Below are positions 1 through 13,800 of a stretch of 64,000 nucleotides of DNA, one piece after another. This DNA comes from Phalacrocorax aristotelis (taxonomy: Eukaryota > Chordata > Aves > Suliformes > Phalacrocoracidae). A program made the translations under genes and the position numbers. Below the pieces are notes generated by a model, which worked only from the letters and a program-made list of their open reading frames with translations, was not told where the DNA came from and did no database searches. The first letter of the stretch is position 1; each line of letters begins with the position of its first letter. The stretch spans positions 22,236,975 to 22,300,974 of the forward strand of contig NC_134283.1 in assembly GCF_949628215.1 (NCBI RefSeq). The letters are read 5' to 3'.

Positions 1-3000
1 GTGTAGAATGCTACTCATTCCAGGAAGGTCTAGATTTGAAATTGGCAGAATATCCTGCATTGTGGATTTGATTTTGATGGGTTTTCCCCTGATGTGAAAT
101 AATGGGTTTGTCTTACTAAAGTACAAGAGGAAATGTAATCTCTTGTCCTGCCTTTCTCTTGAGGGCGAGAAGAGAGTTCTTCAGAAACACCTAAAAAGCC
201 TGAAATTAATCTATTCCAACAGTCTCAGTGATTATTTCCAAGTCAGTGGTTTGTATAAATCTTGCAATGACTTCCTGTAGGTTTATGCACTGGATATAGA
301 AATGCCAGATTGTTGCAGTGGAGACATTACCCTACTGTGGTGACATGGTATCTTGTTTTTAAGCCATCATAGAGTAGTGTGTCTTCCAGGGAGCCAATAA
401 CCCTCTAGGAATTTCAGATACTGCTATGGGATTTACCTTGCCACCTGAGACCTGCCATCAGTTCTGATGCTCTTGTTTTGAGACTCACGTACTGCCTAAG
501 CAGCATGGAAGGAACTTTGAGCACAAAGTGCCTTCATGTTCCCCAGAAATAAAAGGGTCAGAAGGAAAATATTTCCACAGTTCATATAAAAAATTTGTGC
601 TTTTCTTAAGAGGCATTCCAGTTTGTTAGAGACAAACCTTTCCTCCTGCCTTCTGCAAAAGGTTTTGGTAATATTTGCTCCCTCTGAGAGATGGAGGCTA
701 ATGATGTCACCTTAATGTTCTAAAACCTTTTCTCTTGGGGTTCCAGAGGATGACTTTGACTTTTCAGGAGATGGAGGACCATTGCTAACCTGCATGGAAC
801 AGACCAGTCTCACTGCCTCTTTTTTTTCCTCCTTCCAAATTCTCCAGGTTCCAGCATGAAGGTCATCTCAATGATTTCAGAAAGGCTGGAATCTGTAGCT
901 GTTACGAACCGTGCTACTTTTTGAATACAGTTAAAAGTTATGTGAAACCAATCCCCAAGTTACAACTCTTTGAATTCAGAAACTGTTTTAGTGGGGTTTA
1001 ATCAGAAAGACTGCAGAATCTTTTCAAACATGTATCTAACCTTGAAATTGCCCAAGTGCTGTTTTCCAAGTGTTCAGTTTGCAGTGTCGGGCTGCCTGGC
1101 TCTGCCTCAATGCCACAGTGTGTGCGTGCTGCAAGGCCTCTGTAAGACACATCCAGGTTTGCAGCCTTCAAAGCAAATACTAACCTTGGCTGGTACGTGG
1201 TGATACACACTACCAATACCAAGCCTCTTTTTTTCTTCCACAGGTGGCTGGTGGTGGAGGTGCTGATCACCACAGGTGTGTACCTACTGCTAGGGGCTGC
1301 TGTGCTGTCCCACATGTTGACCAAAGAGAATCCCAAAATCATGGGGCTACTTTTATACTAAGCTTTTCAGTAGATGAATTCTAGAAGCTGGTGTGTAGCT
1401 GGAGATTGTTGCCTTTGTAGTTCAGTAGTTGAGGAGTAGAAAGCAACTCCCATCTTATAGTTTTTTGGGGAGTAAAATAATTGACCATGTCTCTGCAGAA
1501 CGATTAGTTCTCGTTAAAATCAGCAGTGTACATTGCAGGGGTGTTTTCAGCTCCCTTCTAGACTGAGGATTGGCTCCCAGCTGCTTTGTACAGGCCTCCA
1601 AGAGAATAGGATTTGAGTGTGCTTGAAGCACTTGTAGGTATTGCTGGTCCGGGAACACCCTGTGGATATGGGATGCGTTTGCTTGTCAGACAGAAATGGA
1701 TGGGAGTTGGACCAAACACTCTGTTGCAGTTAAATATCGAGGTCTGGGGAGCTAGATGGCTGTGCGCTTTGCTGCAGAGATAGATATGAGCTGAGAACTA
1801 ACAGTCTGCATTCCCTACCTGGCATTCTTGCATGAAAAGCAATGTGCAGTGAGTCACAGCTGCAGAGTCTGCATGTGGCAGTGAACAGAATCCCAGGAAG
1901 ATGTGCTGTCATCCCATCAGTATCATTTAAGTGAGAATAATCCTGAATTTTGTCACTGCTTCTCTGAGTTAGTGGTAACTACACTTGTACCAGTGCAAAT
2001 TCAGATGCTGTAGAGTGTGAAAAAACTATACCAGCTGTGGATTGGCATATAGGAATGGAATTCTCATGGACTAACTCAGGCTGAACCTGTGACGAATAAC
2101 AAGGAGGACAGTAGTGTAGAGTTCACAGACTGAAATGTGGTGAAACTGGTTGTGATGTTTGCACAAAGCTGCAGAAAACTTGTAGTAAAGGTACATGAGA
2201 TTGAGTCCAGCTGTGGTTCTTCAGAGTCATTAAAATGTCTCTTACTTGCTGAAACGTGCTAACTGGAGCAACTAGAACAGTAATAAGCATCTCTAAAGTC
2301 TTGTGTCTGCATACAAAATAATGTCTATCTGTTCAAAACTCTGGGCAGCCTGATACTGTGCTTAGGATTGTGCAGAGCTAAATAGGTATCTTTTCATATT
2401 AAAATCTGTAGACCTCTTCTTTTTCTAACTGAGAATATTCCTCTGTGTACCCCAGGGATTTAGTCCTCTTAATTTCAACCAGGCTGCTATATTTTCTAAA
2501 CCAAAATCGTATTTTTGAATCTAGATGAATGCATCTTATTCACTGATTTCATTCTGGTAAATCAAACCCTTTATTTCAAAAGCTCCAGCAGAGAGGCATT
2601 AAGCAACACTACTGGACTTCAAGCAAAATGCACTTGTCACTATTGTTGACACAGACTGTAATATAACTGTAAGCCAGTGAAAAGAAAGCTGAAAAAGTAT
2701 TAAGAGGTAGAAACGAGTTTTCGTTTAGAGTAGGACTAAGGGATCTGTTTTGCTTTCAAATGGAAGTTCTTTGTCCTGCTCCAAATCACATGGTTAAGCC
2801 TCCAGCTGGGACATGGTGGTTTATCATGAGAATGACAGCCCCCAGGGAGGAAGACAGCAGCTCTCCAGAAGTTTGAAAAGCAGTGATGGTCTTTGAAATG
2901 GAATTTTTAGAATATCCTGCCTACAAGATATTTATGAATTAAATGCTTAGCCTGTGAACTGCTAGAATCTCCATTTAAAGCAATCGAGGAATTCTTGTAG

Positions 3001-4850
3001 ACTTTTGGTGTTCAAAAATTCATGCAAGTTGGTAGGAGAAGCTGCTATTTAGTGTTGAAAATAACCAGTGTGTAGCAGTGTATTACTGAACTCTGATGAT
3101 CTGCTTTTAATGTCAGAGAAATTCTCCTGTTAAGCTGAGTGTTTAAATAGTTGACATTACTCATCAGTTTCTGTGTGCAGGTTCAGTTCTTGGTTCTCAT
3201 TTCCCAAAGTGGACCTGCTCCTGTTTGTGGGGTTCGGGAGCATGTCAGAGGTTACAGTCTGTGACCACATAATAGAGTAGTAGCGGAGTTTATCCCACAG
3301 ACCAGTTTTGGAATTGCTTTAATTATACAGAGCTCTTCAGTTGATCAGAGCTGTGGTCTGCATACCAGATGTTGGAGGGAAGAACGATGGGTTTTTTTCA
3401 CTTGCATATTTTCAGCTCTATGTAAGAACTTTGTTATAAACATGACACAGCAGGCTTGGCAATGCCTCCTTCTAAACAGGGTGGATAAGAAAAGGATCAG
3501 TTCCTGAAGTGTTTGTTTCAGTTAACCAGTTCAGTTTCTTTAAGCTGCTGTATGGTATTTCCTGGCATCCTGTATTCAACCCAGTGAGAGTTCTCTATTT
3601 TCTTTCTCTACTTAGAGAGTAATTAGCCACTTCTCTGTGTCTCCCACACTTGCAAATTATGAGGAAACTCTGCTCAAGGGAAAAAATGGTGACAGTTCTC
3701 TTACGCCCTCACCTCCACTGATTGTCTTGTGCTGTGGTGCATAAATCTGAGCTTTGGTTTGAGTTGGATTAAAATGGGGATTTTTATTTTTTTTTTAAAG
3801 AAATAGCATGACAACAGCAGCAGAAATGGAGTTGCTTCTCTGAGGCAGTCTTTTCTCCACCAAGGCTCCTGGCACCGTTTCCCAACAGACTTCATTGTTT
3901 CTGTTGCTTTTGTTATTCTTTTTTAACGAGACTCTCCCTCTCTTCAATACCTGTCACTTTCTGCAGGATTAAAATGGACAGCAGTAAACCAGGGCATTCC
4001 CTTTACCCAGCCCTGCTACCCTTGTTTCTCACAAAGTTTCCCTATTTCCAAATGAGCTCTCAAGACTATTTTGATTAGCATAGCTCTTCCATATCCAGGC
4101 TACTGGTGTCTCCCAAGCTGTCCACTTTGGGAGAAGTCAGTACTGGGGATAATAGTTGTGATGCTGCCACTTATTTCACTAGAAGTAAAGGTCAGTGTTT
4201 GCTCTTTCTTAAAAACGTAATTGTTTCTCATCCCAGGAGACTGTATGGGCAGCTGTGCGAGTGTAAGCTGGTTGAGCTTCTGGCTGAGGATAGAGCAGGC
4301 TAGCCCTGAGCTCCTCTGCTGCAATGCACCCTAGTCGTCCTCTGCAGCCTTTTATTATGTGAATCCTAGATAGAGCTGTGGTCCTGCAACCTCCTGTTTG
4401 CGGCATCCATGGTGCAGTTTCTGCAGATGGGTTCTGTGTGTTCAGATTATTGGAGTAGAGTATTTCATTTGACTTCATTTGGTGTTAAATCTGGATTCAG
4501 CTCCTTGTGTGAGGTGAGGCAAGTATCTTAAAGGCTTCTAGATCTTGTGCTGTCTTTGGAAAGAAGTAGGCAGGAGTCTTGCTTGCCAGAATCCAGAGTA
4601 TCATGAATTGACTCTGTATCTGGGCAATCGTTTGATCCCTGGCGCAGTCTTGCATTGTTTAGAATCCAGTGGTGGCTGGCTTTTGGACAGTGTGTCCTAG
4701 AATGAACTTGCACAATACTGACAGCAGATGTAATTATCACAGGAATTCTGCTGAAGAGTAAGTGTTAGACATCTGTCAGACTGCTAGTTTTGTTGGGAAG
4801 CCTTGCATTTATTTAATCAGTACTCTTTTTATCCTGTCTCTCTTGACCAG
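1..4850 (+). other. SF3B3: SF3B3 intron (3' part), no supported exon
   Basis: This stretch ends at the acceptor of the first SF3B3 exon in the window (ag at 4849-4850). The preceding coding exon, which should end around the peptide VRRHIEDE, was not found, so the intron is longer than 4.85 kb while the other SF3B3 introns here are mostly 0.3 to 1.5 kb. The base composition is moderately AT-rich. I see no tRNA, convincing box C/D snoRNA or recognisable transposon. A strong-looking acceptor at 1243 followed by a short hydrophobic reading frame is listed as a finding and is not called as an exon. Confidence 0.7.
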
Positions 4851-7800
4851 ATGAATTTGATGCCTATATCATTGTGTCCTTCGTAAATGCCACACTGGTG
4901 CTGTCTATCGGAGAAACTGTAGAGGAAGTGACTGACTCTGGATTCCTGGGAACTACACCCACCTTGTCCTGCTCTCTTCTTGGCGATGATGCTTTGGTAC
5001 AGGTAATGCAAAGCTGCTTCTGACATGTCCTTTTAAGTCTGCTACTCTCTGCTTGCTCCACGGCCGTGGTTTCTGCAGTAGTGCAACATATGTCATGTCT
5101 AAAGGTGTGGATTGGCAGAGAATGGCACTTACTAAGCCTTCCCCTTTTTATATCCTGCTAAGTGAAACCAGACCAGCTGAAGATGGTCCTAATCTCCTTC
5201 AGTGCATGCTCAGTAGTTCCTTGCTGTCGTGCAAAGACACAGTGCTTCTAGCTGGCAAGTGGCTTTCTGCTAGTTCAGCCTGTTGTGTAGTTAGTGGATC
5301 ACTGCTGCCAGGAGCAGTGCTTGTCTTTTGGCTTTCTTTGTCAGAATCACCAGTGAGATGGGAGTTGTGAAGGGGTAGTAAATACAGAATTAATGTGACC
5401 TTTTCTTCCTTCAGGTTTATCCAGATGGAATCCGGCACATCCGAGCAGACAAGAGGGTAAATGAATGGAAGACGCCAGGGAAGAAAACGATTGTAAAATG
5501 TGCTGTGAACCAGAGACAAGTAGTGATAGCACTGACTGGAGGAGAACTGGTTTACTTTGAGATGGACCCGGTATGTGCGTTAATGTTGTAAATGAGTTTG
5601 GAAGAGCGAGGCAGGGTATGGGGCATGCCAGAGATTGATCCTCGATCAGACCTGCAGAAAAGGATTCTGTAGTGAAGCGTCGTTATAGAAAGAATAGTTC
5701 AAAGCCCTGCATATCTGGGCTGTCTGAGATGATTTAATGGATAATTAAAGCCTCTAAAGATCATAACTGAGGCTGAAAATTGTGTACTTGTCCTACTGCT
5801 ATTCCGGTTCTTCAACTGTAGCTGAAATAAGGCTGTAAAGAAACAGTTCTCAAAAAATACAAAAAAATCCAAAGCACTGTCTTATTAAAAAAAATAATTG
5901 GGGTTTGGGGGAAGGTGTGGAGAGATGTTTTGGTGCTTGTTTGCCTCATTGGCTAGTTACTTAGTCTCTGGTGTTTCTTTTTCTCAGTCAGGACAATTGA
6001 ATGAGTACACAGAGAGAAAGGAGATGTCAGCCGATGTAGTTTGCATGAGCCTGGCCAATGTTCCCCCTGGGGAGCAGCGCTCCCGGTTCCTTGCTGTTGG
6101 GCTGGTGGACAACACTGTCAGAATTATTTCCCTTGACCCTTCGGTGAGTAGCTGTTCTGCTTCTGCCTCTTCCATTAGCTTGAAATGTTCAGAAGGGTAT
6201 TTCAGAGATAAGCTGTGTCTATCCAAGCTGTCTTTCCGTGTTCAAGTGGTTGACCAGAAATAGAGTTTGCATGGCTTCTTTCTGCTGGTTGGGTGGAAGC
6301 ATGGCCCTTGATCCCAACCTGTAACAGATTCCCTTGTTTTATCTAGCCTCACCTGTGCTAGATAAACTTGTGCTAGATCACCCTCACCCATGCAGGTTCA
6401 GCTAATGAGACATGGAAGCATTTTCTTCCTTTCCGCCCTGCCCCCGTCTGACTGTTTTTAGCTGTACAAAAAGCAGACTCATTCTGCAAGCAGGTCAGAT
6501 ATACCAGCATAAAACCAGCCTTATCATTCCTGCAACAGATGAGTGTTCAAAGGATGACTGAAATAATGTAAACTTTGCTCAGGTCTCTCCCTGCTACATA
6601 ACTGCAAACTGTGCTAGAAACAGTTTGGAAGGATCCAGTTTATCTTTTCCAAACCCCAGGGCTGCCACCACTCCTGCTTGCCAAAATTCCCAGAGCCAGC
6701 GTCTATTGCAACTTTTTTCTCTTTTTTTTTTTTTTTTTCATGTGCTGAATACTTCTTTATGGAGATTTAAAAAGACATTTTTAAGCTCCTTAGATGGAGC
6801 TTGAATCCCCTCTTGCCATGCCAAGCCTTGCTGACTGGTGTGGTACCTCTTTTCTGTCTCCTACAGGATTGCTTACAGCCACTGAGTATGCAGGCCCTTC
6901 CTGCACAGCCCGAGTCGCTGTGCATTGTGGAGATGGGTGGCACAGAGAAGCAGGACGAGCTGGGGGAGAGGGGCTCCATTGGCTTTCTGTACCTGAACAT
7001 TGGACTGCAGGTGAGAAGTGGCTGCCTGATTCTGACAGGCATTTCTTGGTGAGGCTTTGCTTGAAAGATGGATTGCTAAAATAGCCTTGTCATCGTGCAG
7101 TGCAACACCACAAAGTCTGGCATTCCCTCTTTGTTACAACATGCTTAGCAACTGTGACTGGGGAACTGTGTGACTTAGAAATGCAAGTTTCTCTATGTGT
7201 TCCTAGACTTGAGGCTAGTCAAAAGACAGCATATTGTCCCAGACTTCATGTAGAACAAATTGTGCTTTTCCCCTTCCAGAAAGAGGGCACGTTCTAAGAA
7301 AAATTTGTGAGCAAAATGTTGTTGGGCAGTTAATTAGAAAGTGGCTGTAGGGCAGAGTATCAAAGAAGTAACTGCCCACAACCACAGGCTCTGCTCTAAC
7401 AACTCTGCTATTGAACAGCTTTTTGTTACATCCAGTACTGACTCTGTGATCTTTGACCAAAAAATGTTGTTTTGACAATTCAACATGTGGTAAAAACAAT
7501 CAGAGAAGTCTAGGTTCTTTCATATGCCTTGAGTTTGATGTCAGAATGCAAGCTCTTTCTAAGCAGCATGACTTTTCGGGTAAAGGCTTTGTACCAAGAG
7601 GGATTAGGATCTGGAATCGGCCCTCAGGTTTCTCATGGCTTATGTGATGTACTGAACTTCTTGGTCTGCTTTTTGGCTTTTTTTATTTGTTTGGCGGGGT
7701 GGGGGGTGGGGATTGGTTTGTTTGTTTTACAGTAATTCTTTTCTGCCCTGTAGGAGCTATGCTGTTTAATATTAAGAGCCAGTTTAGATAAAGCATGGTT

Positions 7801-10800
7801 GTAGAAGGAAGTTGTACTGGAAGCTAGAAAAACAAACACCTAATTCTTCAGAAGTTGCCTCTCTGTTTTTAATAATGGCTGTAGATAGTTTTTTTGTATC
7901 TGTAATCTTGGTCTAACTTTCCGTTTTGCTGATGTCAAGAATGGTGTGCTGCTACGAACTGTCCTGGATCCTGTTACTGGTGATCTTTCTGACACCAGGA
8001 CCAGATACCTTGGCTCCCGGCCTGTGAAACTTTTCCGTGTCCGAATGCAAGGCCAAGAGGCGGTAAGTGAGGCGAGCTCTGAGGGGTGCAGATCCAGTCC
8101 CCAGGTGCAGCATCCTGTTTTTCTGTATTGGTGGCCAGGGTGGGGAAGCATCCTTGCAACACAGCAGGGACCCTCTGTGTAAGGGTGGGAAGTAAAACGA
8201 TTTCATTATGGACCTGCCTGGCTAATAGCTTGCTGTTTCACAAGCAGCCTTTTTCTTGTTGGTATTTCCCTTATGTCTTAGGAAGTAATGTATAGTGCTG
8301 CCCTGGCTTTGAACTAAGACTTATCTGACCCATAGGCTGTGTTTGCAATGTGTCTGGAAAGCTCTGAGCAGATTCTTGGGCTTAGAGACACTGAAGAAGT
8401 CTCATCTTGCCTGCCTCAGTGTACAGAGATGGAAAGAACCCCACGCAGAAATCTTACTCCTTGACTGCTTGAGGCAGTAGATGGTCATCTCCTGTGCATG
8501 TTAAAAATGGCTCAGTGGGGGGCTGGACAGCTGCCACACATGGTTCAAGGGAAATATTTGCAGGATTTGGCATAGAGGGGAAAAATGTTTCATCAGAAGT
8601 GCCATTTCCAGCACTTCTGATGTGGCACTGGGGGGAGATCAGCCACCCCCTGCTTGACTCATTTTTGGATGGCGTCTCCAGAGTTGAGAAATACTGCCGG
8701 TCAGCGTAGGGAGCTGGATCTGGGAATCCGAGCTCTGCTCTAATGTGGTACACTGGGTCAACTTGCTTCTGCCAGTCTGCTGGCTGTAACTTGGAGATGA
8801 GGGGCTTTGCAGCTCTAGCAGAGAATGCTTATACAATAGCTGAGTGCTTTTCTACTTTTGAGACCAGTCTTGGTTCCTTGTCTCAAAATATGGGGAGAAA
8901 AAACATACTGCTCATGGCCAGTTGGTGATGGGCTTGGAGCAGTGTTTCAATGTAATTCCAGCTTTTCTTGCTCAGGCAGAAAGTAAGGTTGCACTGAAAT
9001 GGATTTAGCCAAATGAATAAAGCTGAAGAGTTAGAAGTCCATCTGCTTCCTTTGTTTCCCTTAACTTGATTGAAAATAGGCCACTGATTATTTTAAGTAA
9101 ATTTCACTTGGAGTGCTACAGCATTTGGATTGTGACAAAAGCAGTAAGTGTTTTAAAGGATCTGTTTCTGTTAGAACAGGGTATTGTGGTTTTTTTTTTA
9201 ATGGAGATATGAAAGTATTAGTAGATCTTGGCTTTTACAGGTAGCAGGTTTTTATTGCACCTCAGTTTGAGTATTCGTTGTCTAGATAGTGCTTTAAAGT
9301 AGTTCTTCATGCTGTATGCAATTTCCAGGTAAAACTGTCTCTTGAAAGCAAGCAGTATCTCTGAATTGGGTGGAGCCCACCCACAAGAATTTAGTTGTTC
9401 TAGTGGGTAAGAGTCTGGCACTGTACATGCATTCATAGTGCAAGGAGTGAGCTTGCGTCCATCCCCAGACCTCATAAATTTGTTGTCTGTATTTCCCAGG
9501 TGCTGGCCATGTCAAGCCGTTCCTGGCTCAGTTATTCCTATCAGTCACGCTTCCACCTGACTCCTCTGTCTTATGAGACGCTCGAGTTTGCATCTGGTTT
9601 TGCTTCTGAGCAGTGCCCAGAGGGCATTGTAGCCATCTCCACAAACACGTTGAGGTAAGAACTGATGGAGGCAAATGGATACTTCTGGGCTGAGATGCTA
9701 GGCAGGGGGGTGAATTCTCCCTAGACATTCAAAAGGAAAGAGGTAAAGTGACTTACCTTAAGAATTAAGGGGGTTTTGAGGTTATTTGATTATGGATAAT
9801 GATTTTGATAGAAACACTTAGATTTCAGAAAACAAATGGAATACAAGGATGGTTATGCTGTCAAAAGGAAATAGGGTGTATTCTCTGATTTGTATTTTCC
9901 AGATTTTTTAGATTACAAGTGTAATTCAAGTTATCCTTAAATTCTGTGATCCTTAGAGAGGAGGGAAGCTTTTAATAAATGTGAACCTGTTGTATATTAG
10001 GATCTTGTGGTTTGTGGTCTGAAATGGCTACTTTGCAGAAAATAAGCCATGTGACTTAGGAAGTCAGAGGCAAGATGGGTGTGTTTCTTGCCTTTGTAAA
10101 GTTCAGCTTAGATATTAAATATATAAATGAAAATAAGAGGGGAACACAAATTCAGGAGCTCTGCTTTATGCACTTGAACAGGCGATTTTTTCATATCTGT
10201 CCTCATTGAAATATTACAGCATTCACTGCTTTTAAAGGGGTCATTATTTCTGGAGAGGCTTGTGGTCTTTAGTCACCAAATGCCAGAAGAACTGGCATTT
10301 GAGCTGGCAAGTCATGGGAGGAAAGACTTGGCATTGCATTTTTCATATTCTTTTAACCAAAGTGCCTCTGAGGAGCATTTGACGTGTCAAAGTCACATTT
10401 AGGTTCAGATTATGTGTCCCCCAAATGTGCGCTTTCCCTTTTCCATGTTCTGTTTGTTCCTGTCAGGATAGACTTGCTTCAGCACCACAGAAGCCTGTCC
10501 AAAAGTGCATTCGGAATGCACACTGGGACAGTGAGAGCCCTGAAGGGCTTCATGCTGCAGAGCACACCTGTCCCATGGCATAAGCTCCTGTTTAGGATAG
10601 TAGTTTTGCCCTCCTCTCTGGAGCTGTTTGCTAGTTGCTGTCTGGCCTGAGAAGGGCGCTGCTTGTGTTCAGCACTAGCCAGTTTCATAGACTTAAAGCT
10701 CAACTCCAGTCTTTTTCTCTTAGGCAGTTGCTTTATGTCCGTGTTTAACATAGATTGCATCTTTGTCCCCCAGGATTTTGGCACTGGAGAAGCTGGGGGC

Positions 10801-13800
10801 AGTCTTCAACCAGGTTGCCTTCCCCTTACAGTACACACCCCGAAAATTTGTCATTCACCCAGAGAGCAACAACCTGATCATCATTGAGACAGACCACAAC
10901 GCTTACACTGAGGCCACCAAGGCACAGAGGAAGCAGCAAATGGCTGAGGTAATTGGGGTGGGGGACAGGTACACACATCTGTTCCCCAGAGGTGACTTCT
11001 GCAGCAGGAAATCCTTCCTGCTCACTAGCTCCCAGCTGCCATTGCCCGCAAGTTTTTGCGCCCTGTGTGAATGCAGGAGCTGAAGGGAGCAAAGATCTGC
11101 CTCAGAACACTACTTCCCAGTGGTCCTTTCTTTGCATGTTATTATAGAGGCTTTAAGAACTATGATTTGGAGAACAATCCTGCTTGTGTTAAGACCATTC
11201 TCTGGGTTTTCTGTGACTTGTGAGGATGTTTGGATTTCAGTGGGTTATTTTCTACTCAATGTTGTTTCCAGCATTGCTGGTTTGGAGAAATACCTCCCCA
11301 GACAACTGCCCCTTGAGCAGGGCAGAGCTGACACGGCAGTGCTCTGAGCTGCAGAAACTCCCTTGGGAATAAGCTCAGGGTGGGTGGAAGCTTTAGGATT
11401 TAGTGGCTTTTATGTCTTCAGAGGCAGTATATTGCCCTGGAATATCTGGGCTTAAGGGAAGGGGGGGCGGGCTATATTTTATGTAGAGCATCAGCATGTC
11501 TGGAAAGGAAATCCACTGAGCTGTCCTTTTCTCTTGTCCTTTAATGTGCCCTAGGAAATGGTGGAGGCTGCGGGTGAGGATGAGAGGGAGTTGGCAGCAG
11601 AGATGGCTGCGGCCTTTCTGAACGAGAATCTTCCCGAGTCCATCTTTGGTGCTCCCAAGGCAGGGAATGGACAGTGGGCCTCTGTTATCAGGGTGATGAA
11701 CCCCATCCAGGGAAATACATTAGATCTGGTCCAGCTAGAGCAGAATGAAGCTGCCTTCAGGTAAGAAGCATTGCCAGATGCAGCAAGAATCTCTGACTGT
11801 GATGAGTTCTATGTGGTTTTTTTCTTTCTTTTGCTCAGCTGTTAGTGAGTTGAAATCCAGATGCAGCATGTCATCAAGACTGGTTTGAAATTCCAGAAGC
11901 GACTGCCACAATCTTAAAGATTTTGTATTGCCTTTTCTTCCCTTCCTGCCCTGATCTGTCTGTATGTGACACTAACAGCTGGTGCTCCAGATGTGTTTGC
12001 TGGACCCCAGTGCTTGAAGAGCAACATAGGGGATGTAAATGACATAAGAGAGCTGGTAACAAGCGACTGTGCTGCTATCTGTTGCTTCCCCTTCTCATCC
12101 AGATAAACTGAGCACAGGTTAAGTGAAAAGGAAGTGTTAGAGGAACTGGAGGGGAAGACCAACACAATAACCACAAAGAATAGCAAATGCTTCAGCAGGT
12201 GAAGTGGAGTTAGGTCATGCTGGTCTGAAAGGCTGTCTCTGTCCTGTTCTGTCCAGGATTCCCAACCTGGCTGAGCTGGGCACCGGGAAGGAAATATAAC
12301 TGGAAGATGAGGAGCGTACATGTCCAAATTAGAGCAGCCTTTGAAAAACAGCTTCTAGTGGAGCTTTGCACATGCTAGGCAGTGTCCAGCCTGTGAATGC
12401 ATAAAACTAATGCTTTGGGTATATGTAACGGCTGGAGCACATCTCTTTTTTTTTTTTTTTTTTTTTTTTTGTATGGGGAGTGTGGAAGAATGAAGGAATC
12501 TGCATTAAACATTTCTGCAGGGAGGAAAAATGACCTCTGAAAATGAAATGTTAGTGTTGGAAGGGTGGGCTCCCAAATTTCTTCCTGGCTAGGTGCAGGT
12601 TGTGCTGTCAGGGAGCGCAGTTGTATATGCAGCATTAGTCTGTGTCGTGATCATGCTGATGATCTGGCGCGTCTTGTCATCCCCAGCGTGGCTGTGTGCC
12701 GGTTCTCCAATACTGGTGATGAGTGGTATGTACTAGTGGGAGTTGCCAAGGACCTGATTCTGAACCCACGCTCGGTTGCTGGGGGTTTTGTCTACACGTA
12801 CAAGCTGGTGAATAGTGGTGAGAAGCTGGAATTTCTGCACAAGGTGAGGGGGGTGAAAAGGCCTGTTTGGGTGACTGGGTCATTTACAGGCAGTATTGGA
12901 ATAGCTGTTACTTTACCCTGAATGCTATAGTGATATTGCAGTGCTTGATGAATCCTGGGCAAGATCGTCATGCATCATCATTACACACTGAAAGCAGCCT
13001 CAGAGAAAATAAGCTGCCTCGTCTAAAATCACTTGGGACATCTTTTGCAGAGCTGAGAATTGAACACAAATCTCAGCCTTAGCTGTAGCCTTATCCATCT
13101 AATTGGGTAAATGGGAAAGGACCAGTGTTTTTCATGTCCCTGTTAGGGAGGGGAGGGAAACAGCTCTCTTTCCTTTTTGGAACATGAGCTCAGAGAGCTA
13201 CTCTGAGCTGTTGCTTACAAAGTGCATTCATACTTGGGTCACTTGAGCCCTGGTGCTAAGGCGCTTGGTCATTGGCCACATGAAGTTGCTGTGAGCTGTC
13301 ATCTTTCCTCTGATGCTGTTTTGATTGCTTGTAGAAATTATTAGTTGCCTAGTGACCAACTTGCTTGACAGATCTATGGGGCTTTAGCAAGATTTTCAGT
13401 AGAACTCTGTTAAAACAAAATTCTGTTCTTCCTCCCGTGTGCTTCCAGCATGGCTGAAATTTGAGCAGATGAGCACGTGGAAAGGAATGTTGTGGTTTAT
13501 TCACTTCCTATGGTCCTGATGCTATGGGTGGATTCTGTCCTGGACCAGGGCCTTTTCTGATGCCACTGAACACCCACTTGGAAGTTGGCAGAGCTGATGA
13601 TGTGAAATAACTTCTCTTAGCCAGTGCAACCAAGCTGGGAATGCCCCTAACTAGAAACTCTCTACATGTTCCTGTTCTCTGCTGTGGCTGATCCTTTTGG
13701 ATTGATTAGTGGTGGGAGATTTTTCAGCCCTGTCTGAATTACTGGAATTGTGGGCAGACTGTAACTGTTCAGATGTAGCGCTGCTTCAGTGGCAGCTTCA

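Noticed and set aside
740-860. Acidic syndecan-like peptide (EDDFDFSGDGG) after a possible acceptor
   Set aside because: There is no supporting exon before or after it, the frame soon becomes composition-driven, and it stops at 857. Chance is more likely.
13590-13700. Possible box C/D snoRNA in an SF3B3 intron (CTGATGATG, later CTGA)
   Set aside because: I recall that human SF3B3 hosts SNORD111-type snoRNAs, so I scanned the introns. Here there is no terminal stem and the box spacing is poor. Candidates at 3094, 11799 and 18806 fail in the same way.
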